NCBI GenBank assembly: GCA_028290685.1
Contig: JAQGJI010000110.1
Location: 1-5,200, forward strand
DNA length: 5,200 nucleotides
Source of the DNA: Devosia sp.
Lineage (GTDB): Bacteria; Pseudomonadota; Alphaproteobacteria; Rhizobiales; Devosiaceae
Reading direction: 5' to 3'
Shown in pieces: positions 1 to 4,606 of this stretch. Under the pieces are notes generated by a model, which saw nothing but the letters and a program-made list of their open reading frames with translations, did not search any database and was not told where the DNA came from. The first letter of the stretch is position 1. Every line of letters starts with the position of its first letter. Made by a program: the position numbers and the translations under genes.

Positions 1-1
1 C

Positions 2-178
2 AGCCAGGATCTGGGCGGCACCTACGCGCGGCGCGTGCTGTTCAAGCCGGCTTCCGGACGGGCCTTCGTCAAGCGCCTCGACAGCGACGCTGGCGCCAGC
101 GTGGCACGCGCGGAAATCGCCCTGGTCAGGCGGCGCGTCGTGGTGGCCGTGGCGGCGGACAATATCGAGCTGTTCTAG
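2..178 (+). CDS. cheD: CheD C-terminus (partial): chemoreceptor glutamine deamidase
   Basis: The open frame entering from the left edge gives 58 residues and ends at TAG 176-178. It begins SQDLGGTYARRVLFKPASGR and ends DNIELF. The DLGG..ARRV.F.P.SGR..VKRL pattern matches the C-terminal part of CheD as I remember it. The stretch after KRL and the hydrophobic-acidic tail ending ELF resemble alphaproteobacterial CheD proteins. CheD deamidates selected glutamines in chemoreceptors, making them substrates for CheR and CheB, and acts in the cytoplasm. Its catalytic cysteine and histidine would lie upstream of the window, so activity cannot be judged. The neighbours (receptor, cheR, cheB, cheY) support the call. 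The identification rests on a short tail, and another gene remains possible. Confidence 0.72.
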   Translation, partial: SQDLGGTYARRVLFKPASGRAFVKRLDSDAGASVARAEIALVRRRVVVAVAADNIELF

Positions 179-390
179 CCGGCGGGTCTGGTGCAGCAGC
201 GGCCCGCGCGCTGGTGTGGCCCATGCCTTGGGTCGACCCCGTCCCAAAGTGAAACCCGCCTTCAGTCAAACGCAATATTGATAAGCGAAGTCTTACCTCT
301 ACGCCCTCGCTTATAGAGTTGATTAACCATTACCGGGTTAGGGTTAAACAACATCAATCCCATCAGGGACTTCCCCGGGTCAACTGCACC
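179..390. other. Non-coding leader between cheD and the first mcp
   Basis: There is no convincing gene in these 212 bases. The first part (179-260) is GC-rich. It holds a small inverted repeat, TTGGG 228-232 with CCCAA 243-247, and a GGGTCGACCC palindrome at 230-239. Neither is followed by a T-run, so a Rho-independent terminator after cheD is not supported. From about 262 the composition becomes clearly AT-richer, as expected of a promoter region, and it contains the TTAACC/GGTTAA motifs listed separately. I could not pick a well-spaced sigma70 -35/-10 pair. The gap and the composition change suggest the downstream mcp has its own promoter. Confidence 0.55.
323..347. promoter_or_regulatory. 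Candidate CtrA-type binding motifs upstream of mcp
   Basis: TTAACCAT occurs at 323-330, followed by GGGTTA twice in tandem (335-340 and 341-346), the second extending to GGTTAA at 342-347. TAACC 324-328 and GGTTA 336-340 form an inverted repeat with a 7-base spacer. The CtrA consensus is TTAA-N7-TTAA, and an 8-mer TTAACCAT half-site is also described in Caulobacter. CtrA commonly controls motility and chemotaxis genes in alphaproteobacteria. The full TTAA-N7-TTAA spacing is not met here, so this is a half-site cluster rather than a canonical site. It lies 44-68 bases before the mcp ATG. Binding is inferred. Confidence 0.4.
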
Positions 391-1908
391 ATGCCCAATC
401 TGCGCCTAGCGCTGCGTATTTCAGCTCTTTGGCTGACGGCTTGCGTCATGGTCGGGGGCCTTGCGGCATTTCTGGATCCCGGGCCGCTCTGGCTGGGCAT
501 TGCGGTGCTGATGCCGGTTTTGACTGTTTTGGCCAGCCTCGTCAGCGCGGTCATGGCTGATCGGCGCGACAGCCGCAGGCTGGCCGCCCTGGCCCTGGCG
601 GCCGGGCTCAGCGACATGCCGGACAGGATTTTGAGCATGGGCGCCATCGTCACGCGCCTGGGTCGACGGCTGGAACGGGCGCACCATTTCAAAAGCGCGA
701 TCGCTGCCCTGCAGCAACCAACGCTGGTGGTCGATGAGCAAGGCCGCATCATGGCGGCCAGCGCCGGCATGGCTACTGTGGCCGATTGCGCGAGCGAGGG
801 CGCGAGCCTGGAAACCCTGTTTGACCCCAGCTATCTCGATGCTAGGGGCGCGATCCCCGAGTACAGCATGGTCATGCTCGGCAACAGGCGCTTTGAAGCA
901 AGGCGCTCCGCCCTTGCCCCCGATGGGTTCCTGCTCGAGTTGATACCCTCGGGCAGCTATATCGAAGATGATGATCTGGATGCCTTTGTCGGGGCTCTTG
1001 CCAATGGACAGACCAGCTTCCGTTTCGAAAGCGAGGCTGTGTCCCGCAATGGGGCGCTCGCAGCCCTCAACGGGGCGATCGGGGCCATTGACGCGGGCCT
1101 GCTCCAGCTCGATCGCGTCGCGGCCGGCCATGATGAACTCCATGATGCACTGGAGGGGCCCTTGCGGGGCGTCGCCCGCCGGCTCAACGATTTCGCCTGT
1201 GCCGTGCTCGAGTCGGTCGCCGAGGAGCAGGAGTTGCGCACCAAGCTCGAAGCACGGCTGGCAGCGGTCGGCGGCCTGATCCAGGATTTTGAAGCGCGGC
1301 TGGCAGCAGCGGGTGGTCAGAGCGAGGCCAATCAGGATGATGCAGGGCACACGCGGCGCGCCCTGGCGTTGGGCACCGAGAAGCTCAAGCACGCCATGGT
1401 GCTGGGACGCGGCGCGCAAGAGCTGGCCGGCGCCGCGGAGACGGCCGTGCGCCGCACCCATGCTGTTGCCGGGGAGGTCGAGCAGATGACACGTCAGGTC
1501 GACCAGATGGTGCAAGCCATAGAAGACGTTTCGTTTCGAACCAATCTGCTGGCTCTCAACGCTGCGGTCGAGGCGGCACGGGCAGGCGAAAAAGGGGCTG
1601 GATTTGCCGTGGTAGCCGATGAGGTCCGTCAATTGGCACAATTGACCAATCGCTCGGCCAGGGACATCCGCGCGGTTGTTAGCCTGGGGCGCACGCAAGC
1701 GCAAAGCGGGCTGCTTGAAGCGCAGTCCTTGCAAAAAATGATAGCCGAACTGGATGCTTCTTTACGCAATCTAAGCAATGAAACCGGCACTGTCGCTGCA
1801 GCGCTTGATGTGGGTGGGCTGGCCATGGAGCGGCTCACCACCCGGATGGCGTCCTCGGGCGAGGCGGCGCAAACGGCGATCAGGCCGGCGCGGCGCTCGG
1901 TCGCCTGA
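391..1908 (+). CDS. Methyl-accepting chemotaxis protein, two membrane helices, PAS-like region, no real periplasmic domain
   Basis: This 505-residue receptor has two hydrophobic helices at about residues 6-28 and 32-55, joined by only a few residues (DPGP), so almost nothing is exposed outside. Residues ~105-185 look PAS-like (PTLVVDEQGRIMAAS). Residues ~191-270 resemble HAMP-like linker sequence (LDAFVGALANGQ, then ALNGAIGAIDAGLLQLDRVAAG). A long coiled coil follows, with the diagnostic MCP tip at ~378-411: EDVSFRTNLLALNAAVEAAR, then GFAVVADEV. The tip binds CheA and CheW. Both flanking helices are about 115 residues, shorter than in E. coli Tsr. No NWETF-like CheR tether is present; the protein ends RPARRSVA. 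The start is ATG 391; an in-frame TTG at 319 would add 24 non-hydrophobic residues. No strong ribosome binding site is visible for either. Sensing is probably cytoplasmic or at the membrane (inference). The ligand is unknown. Confidence 0.93.
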   Translation: MPNLRLALRISALWLTACVMVGGLAAFLDPGPLWLGIAVLMPVLTVLASLVSAVMADRRDSRRLAALALAAGLSDMPDRILSMGAIVTRLGRRLERAHHFKSAIAALQQPTLVVDEQGRIMAASAGMATVADCASEGASLETLFDPSYLDARGAIPEYSMVMLGNRRFEARRSALAPDGFLLELIPSGSYIEDDDLDAFVGALANGQTSFRFESEAVSRNGALAALNGAIGAIDAGLLQLDRVAAGHDELHDALEGPLRGVARRLNDFACAVLESVAEEQELRTKLEARLAAVGGLIQDFEARLAAAGGQSEANQDDAGHTRRALALGTEKLKHAMVLGRGAQELAGAAETAVRRTHAVAGEVEQMTRQVDQMVQAIEDVSFRTNLLALNAAVEAARAGEKGAGFAVVADEVRQLAQLTNRSARDIRAVVSLGRTQAQSGLLEAQSLQKMIAELDASLRNLSNETGTVAAALDVGGLAMERLTTRMASSGEAAQTAIRPARRSVA

Positions 1909-1951
1909 ACGGGCTTCCAATGGCGGCTCGAGGCGTTGGGGTGCGCCAGCG

Positions 1952-2797
1952 ATGGATCAGGCCGAAATTTCACTCAGCAATCGCGAATTCTCGCGCATCA
2001 AGACCCGGGTCTACGCGGTGGCCGGCATCGCGCTCAGCGATGCCAAGCGCACGCTGGTGATCTCGCGCCTGAGCCGGATCGTGCGGGCGTTGAACCTGCC
2101 CAGCTTCGATAGCTATATCGACTATCTGGAGTGCAATGGCGCGGCCGTCGACAGCCAGGACTTCGTTAACGCGCTGACCACCAATCTGACCCGCTTCTAC
2201 CGCGAGGATCACCATTTCGCGCATCTGCGCAGCTATATCGCCGGCCTGATCGGCACTCGGCCGCGCGGCAGCCGCTTGCGCATCTGGTCGGCGGGCTGCT
2301 CGACAGGGCAGGAGCCCTATACGATCGGCATGGATTTGCTGACCGCCTTTCCTGAACTGAAGCGCTGGGATTTCAAGATTCTGGCCACCGACATCGACAC
2401 TGCGGTCCTCGCCAAGGCTGCAGGCGGGGTTTATCCCGCCAGTGAATTGGCGGGTCTTTCGCCCGAACGGCTGCGTCCGTTTACCAGCCTGGGGGATGGC
2501 ACCATCTCGGTTCCCGAGACGGTGCGCCAGATGGTGTCGTTCAAGCCGCTGAACCTGATCGGTCACTGGCCCATGAAGGGGCCGTTCGATGCCATTTTCT
2601 GTCGCAATGTGGCGATCTATTTCGACAGGCCGACCCAGGGCAATGTCTTTGGCCGCTTCAGGTCCATGCTGGCGCCCGAGAGCTTTCTTTATATCGGGCA
2701 TTCGGAAAACCTTGGATCGGGCGGCGAGGGTTTCCGGCTGGTCGGCAGGACCATCTACCAAACCAGCGCCATCTCCAGCAAGCAGGTCGCAGCATGA
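1952..2797 (+). CDS. cheR: CheR, chemoreceptor glutamate O-methyltransferase
   Basis: This 281-residue protein uses S-adenosylmethionine to methylate glutamates in chemoreceptor helices during adaptation. An N-terminal all-helical domain (~1-90) contains GIALSDAKRTLVISRLSR and TTNLTRFYRED (76-86), close to the family's TTN.T.FFRE motif. The catalytic Rossmann domain follows, with the SAM loop IWSAGCSTGQEPYTIGM (111-127), the acidic ATDID (145-149), FDAIFCRNVAIYFDR (212-226) and YIGHSENL (247-254). The length is typical of a stand-alone CheR without TPR repeats. ATG 1952 is chosen because conserved sequence begins right after it. The upstream extension to 1778 overlaps mcp and is arginine-rich nonsense. 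Only a weak G-rich stretch (1936-1941) precedes it. The gene lies 43 bases after mcp, and its TGA overlaps the cheB ATG, so it is co-transcribed with cheB. Confidence 0.97.
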   Translation: MDQAEISLSNREFSRIKTRVYAVAGIALSDAKRTLVISRLSRIVRALNLPSFDSYIDYLECNGAAVDSQDFVNALTTNLTRFYREDHHFAHLRSYIAGLIGTRPRGSRLRIWSAGCSTGQEPYTIGMDLLTAFPELKRWDFKILATDIDTAVLAKAAGGVYPASELAGLSPERLRPFTSLGDGTISVPETVRQMVSFKPLNLIGHWPMKGPFDAIFCRNVAIYFDRPTQGNVFGRFRSMLAPESFLYIGHSENLGSGGEGFRLVGRTIYQTSAISSKQVAA

Positions 2798-3843
2798 GCA
2801 TCAAGGTCCTGGTGGTCGACGACTCGGCTCTGATCCGCGAGGTGCTGACCCGCATGCTGATGCGCGAGGGCGATATCGATGTGGTGGGCACCGCTACCGA
2901 TCCGATCGAAGCGCGCGAAAAGATCAAGGCGCTCAACCCCGATGTGGTGACCCTGGACATCGAAATGCCCAACATGAACGGGCTGGAGTTTCTTGAAAAG
3001 CTGATGCGCCTGCGGCCCACCCCCGTGATCATGGTTTCCACCCTGACCAGGAAGGGGGCCAGCGAAACGCTTCTGGCCCTCGAACTGGGGGCGGTGGATT
3101 TCGTGGCCAAGCCCGGGGCGGGCTTTGCCGGGGGCATAGACAGCTTTGGCGCCGAGTTGCGCGAAAAAATCCGCGCCGCGGCGAAGTCGGACGTGCGGGG
3201 GCGCTCCGCCAGTCGCGCCGAAGCCCCCAGGGTCCCCGTCAGGACCGCAGCGGCCCCTGCCGGCGCGCTGATTGCCATCGGTGCCTCGACCGGGGGGGTC
3301 GAGGCGATCCGGGCCGTGCTGACCCAGATGCCGGCCGATTGCCCGCCCATCCTTATCGCCCAACACATGCCGGCGGGTTTTACCGGGCGCTTTGCGGCGC
3401 GGCTCGATGAGCTATGCGCGCTCAAGGTCGTGGAAGCCGAAGACCGGCTGGTGCTGCAAAGCGGGCATGCCTATGTCGCGCGCGGCGATTTTCACCTGCG
3501 TGTCGAGCGCTCATCGGGCCTGCTCAAGTGCCGACTGTCGCAGGACGATCTGGCGTCGGGGCACCGGCCCAGCGTCGATGTGCTGTTTGAATCGGTTGCC
3601 AGGGTGGCAGGGCCCCTGGGCGTAGGTGCCATCCTGACGGGCATGGGGCGGGACGGCGCGCGCGGTCTCAAGCAGATGCGCGATGCGGGCGCCTATACCG
3701 TCGGGCAAAGCCAGGCCTCGGCGCTGGTTTATGGCATGCCCCGCGTCGCCTTCGAAGAGGGCGCCGTTGTCGAACAGGCACCGGTGGAGGCAATCGCGGC
3801 TCGGCTGGCCAACGCCCTGGTGCGGATCCGATCGGCTGCCTGA
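2794..3843 (+). CDS. cheB: CheB, chemotaxis response regulator protein-glutamate methylesterase
   Basis: This 349-residue, two-domain enzyme is the usual length for CheB. The receiver domain (~1-125) has the acidic pair D9/D10, phosphoacceptor D55 (in TLDIEMPNMNG), S82/T83 and K106 (in VAKPG). A proline/alanine/arginine-rich linker spans ~133-157. The methylesterase domain (~158-349) has its catalytic triad in place: S165 in IGASTGG, H191 in IAQHMPAGFT and D287 in TGMGRDGA. The positions are one off from the E. coli numbering S164/H190/D286. Phosphorylation by CheA relieves receiver inhibition, and the enzyme then removes methyl groups from (or deamidates) receptors. The start ATG overlaps the cheR stop as ATGA, implying translational coupling, with a weak AGGT at 2784-2787 as ribosome binding site. 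All catalytic residues are intact, so it should be active. Confidence 0.98.
   Translation: MSIKVLVVDDSALIREVLTRMLMREGDIDVVGTATDPIEAREKIKALNPDVVTLDIEMPNMNGLEFLEKLMRLRPTPVIMVSTLTRKGASETLLALELGAVDFVAKPGAGFAGGIDSFGAELREKIRAAAKSDVRGRSASRAEAPRVPVRTAAAPAGALIAIGASTGGVEAIRAVLTQMPADCPPILIAQHMPAGFTGRFAARLDELCALKVVEAEDRLVLQSGHAYVARGDFHLRVERSSGLLKCRLSQDDLASGHRPSVDVLFESVARVAGPLGVGAILTGMGRDGARGLKQMRDAGAYTVGQSQASALVYGMPRVAFEEGAVVEQAPVEAIAARLANALVRIRSAA
3283..3305. repeat. 9-bp perfect inverted repeat with G5 loop, over the CheB catalytic serine
   Basis: GCCTCGACC (3283-3291) and GGTCGAGGC (3297-3305) are exact reverse complements separated by GGGGG. The seven consecutive Gs span 3292-3298. The element falls inside cheB on the codons for A164-S165-T166-G167-G168-V169-E170-A171, the nucleophile motif of the methylesterase. 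The stem is seen directly. It may simply be a by-product of GC-rich codon choice in a conserved motif. Confidence 0.8.
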
Positions 3844-3864
3844 CCCGGCGCAGGCGCGGGGCGA

Positions 3865-3893
3865 TTGAGACATTCTAAACGCTTATTGCCTAA
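3865..3893 (+). promoter_or_regulatory. Weak promoter-like pair before cheY
   Basis: TTGAGA (3865-3870) is a fair -35 match. It is followed after 17 bases by GCCTAA (3888-3893), a poor -10. The stretch 3865-3896 is AT-richer than its surroundings and lies between the cheB stop and the cheY leader hairpin, where a separate cheY promoter would be expected. The evidence is weak: read-through from cheB could equally well transcribe cheY. Confidence 0.22.
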
Positions 3894-3905
3894 GTTCCCC
3901 GGCGA

Positions 3906-3922
3906 TGGCGGGGCTCCCGCCA
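3906..3922 (+). promoter_or_regulatory. GC hairpin in the cheY leader
   Basis: TGGCGGG (3906-3912) pairs with CCCGCCA (3916-3922) around the three-base loop GCT, a stable 7-bp stem ending 11 bases before the cheY ribosome binding site. No T-run follows, so it does not look like an intrinsic terminator. An alternative stem, CCCCG (3897-3901) with CGGGG (3909-3913), uses some of the same bases, so only one of the two can form. A role in mRNA stability or cheY expression is possible but not shown. Confidence 0.45.
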
Positions 3923-3932
3923 CCGCGCTCAT

Positions 3933-3941
3933 AAGGTGATC
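3933..3941 (+). promoter_or_regulatory. Strong ribosome binding site of cheY (AAGGTGATC)
   Basis: AGGTGATC at 3934-3941 is an exact complement to the 3' tail of bacterial 16S rRNA (GATCACCT). It ends six bases before ATG 3948. This fixes the start at 3948 rather than the in-frame GTG at 3936, which lies inside the site. It is by far the best ribosome binding site in the window, consistent with a high demand for CheY. Confidence 0.85.
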
Positions 3942-3947
3942 CCAACC

Positions 3948-4337
3948 ATGCCAAAAGCCAGTGCTGTCAGCGTCTTGATCGTTGATGACCAGCAGTCCAT
4001 GCGTGGCATTTGCAAGTACATCCTGACCCAGCTCGGCTTCAAGGATATCATCGAGGCCAAGAGCGGCCGGGACGCCTTGGGCAAGCTTGAAAAAAGCAAC
4101 GTCGATCTCATTATTTCCGATTGGAACATGGAAGACATCGACGGGCTGACCCTGCTCAAGGTGATCCGCAAGCATCCGCGCACGCAGGCCATGCCGTTTA
4201 TCATGGCAACCGGCCGCTCGGACAAGGAGCAGGTCAAGGAAGCCATTTCCTTTGGCGTCAACAATTACATCATCAAGCCATTCGACGCCTCCACCATGAA
4301 AAAGCGCATCGAGGCGGTGATCGGCGCGCTGAGCTGA
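3948..4337 (+). CDS. cheY: CheY-type single-domain response regulator
   Basis: This 129-residue protein is a receiver domain with nothing else. It has the acidic pair D13/D14 (VLIVDDQQSMR), phosphoacceptor D58 in ISDWNMEDIDGL, T88 in MATGRS, Y107 in NNYIIKPF and K110. These correspond to E. coli CheY D12/D13, D57, T87, Y106 and K109. CheA would phosphorylate D58, and the phosphorylated form would bind the flagellar switch (FliM) or act as a phosphate sink. Alphaproteobacteria often carry several CheYs with different jobs, so the motor role is inferred from position next to cheB. One oddity is that the residue after D-W-N-M is glutamate (E62) where E. coli CheY has P61. The gene sits 104 bases after cheB with its own leader and a strong ribosome binding site, so it may be expressed above the level of its neighbours. 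Confidence 0.93.
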   Translation: MPKASAVSVLIVDDQQSMRGICKYILTQLGFKDIIEAKSGRDALGKLEKSNVDLIISDWNMEDIDGLTLLKVIRKHPRTQAMPFIMATGRSDKEQVKEAISFGVNNYIIKPFDASTMKKRIEAVIGALS

Positions 4338-4396
4338 ACGCTCACTGGCAGGTGGGAAGGCCGGCCTCGTGCCCGCAGGTGCAGTCGAGCCCTTAG

Positions 4397-4418
4397 GCCA
4401 GCGGAGCCGGTGGCTGGC
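4397..4418. repeat. Inverted repeat downstream of cheY, possible weak terminator stem
   Basis: GCCAGC (4397-4402) and GCTGGC (4413-4418) are exact reverse complements around a 10-base loop, 60 bases after the cheY stop. There is no downstream T-run. It could mark the 3' end of the cheR-cheB-cheY transcript only as a non-canonical or processed end. Confidence 0.3.
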
Positions 4419-4493
4419 AAGACAGGCTCAGGGTCGCGGCCGTGCAACAGAACTGGAACGAGTTCCGGGACAGCCCCCATTCGCGCGCAAACT

Positions 4494-4509
4494 GCCGGAG
4501 CGCCGGAGC
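4494..4509. repeat. Tandem 8-bp direct repeat GCCGGAGC x2
   Basis: GCCGGAGC at 4494-4501 is repeated exactly and without a gap at 4502-4509, in the non-coding gap before the second mcp. It may be a slippage duplication. No function is suggested by the sequence. Confidence 0.6.
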
Positions 4510-4529
4510 CGTTCGGATGGGGAACAAAC

Positions 4530-4559
4530 GGTTAATGGGTCTGCGCTAGGGTCTATCGG
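4530..4559 (+). promoter_or_regulatory. Promoter-like stretch before the second mcp, with a GGTTAA motif
   Basis: GGTTAA at 4530-4535 resembles the TTAACC/GGTTAA motifs upstream of the first mcp. TTAATG (4532-4537) followed after 16 bases by TATCGG (4554-4559) is a weak sigma70-like pair. It lies 48-77 bases before the mcp ATG, a sensible distance. A single half-site is poor evidence for CtrA control; a separate promoter for this receptor gene is plausible. Confidence 0.28.
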
Positions 4560-4566
4560 GCAATGT

Positions 4567-4588
4567 CAGCGGGTTGGCGATCCCGCTG
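4567..4588 (+). promoter_or_regulatory. GC hairpin in the leader of the second mcp
   Basis: CAGCGGG (4567-4573) and CCCGCTG (4582-4588) form a perfect 7-bp stem with an 8-base loop (TTGGCGAT). The stem ends just upstream of the ribosome binding site (TGGGGGA, 4595-4601) and 18 bases before the start codon. It resembles in size and placement the cheY leader hairpin at 3906-3922. No T-run follows. Function is unknown. Confidence 0.45.
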
Positions 4589-4606
4589 CAGCTCTGGGGG
4601 ATTTTC

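Larger units (their letters stand above)
4338..4606. other. Non-coding gap between cheY and the second mcp
   Basis: These 269 bases show no credible gene. Reading frames that cross them continue out of frame into the following mcp or antisense into cheY, and have shadow-like composition (arginine, glutamine and proline runs). Small features seen include a 10-bp palindrome AGGCCGGCCT at 4358-4367, GGAAC-GA-GTTCC at 4455-4466, and the repeats, promoter-like stretch and leader hairpin listed separately. No T-run follows any hairpin, so no intrinsic terminator for cheY is evident. Confidence 0.6.

Noticed and set aside
217..232. Sigma54-like TGGC...TTGG element in the leader after cheD
   Set aside because: The -12 position has GG instead of the nearly essential GC, and the distance to the mcp start is long.
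228..247. Possible intrinsic terminator after cheD
   Set aside because: It is only a 5-bp stem with a 10-base loop and no T-run downstream.
319..390. Upstream TTG start adding 24 residues to the first mcp
   Set aside because: It runs through the TTAACC/GGTTAA regulatory-looking stretch, adds a basic His/Gln-rich tail and has no ribosome binding site. ATG 391 places the membrane helix near the N-terminus as expected.
421..1734. 437-codon open frame on the minus strand across the first mcp
   Set aside because: It is antisense to a gene with clear MCP motifs. The translation is rich in Gln/Arg/His/Gly with no recognisable domain, as expected of a shadow in GC-rich DNA.
1778..1951. N-terminal extension of cheR overlapping the end of mcp
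   Set aside because: The translation is Arg/Gly/Pro-rich, overlaps an intact mcp, and CheR similarity starts just after ATG 1952.
1970..2761. 263-codon minus-strand open frame across cheR
   Set aside because: It lies exactly opposite cheR, whose catalytic motifs are intact on the plus strand. No domain is recognised in the antisense product.
2658..3425. Minus-strand open frames across cheB (255 and 203 codons)
   Set aside because: They are Ser/Arg/Ala- or Gly/His-rich shadows opposite an intact CheB.
3936..3947. GTG start for cheY
   Set aside because: The GTG lies inside the AAGGTGATC ribosome binding site, which is correctly spaced for ATG 3948.
4265..4480. Short minus-strand open frame (71 codons) over the cheY end and gap
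   Set aside because: Half of it is antisense to cheY, with no ribosome binding site and no recognisable motif.
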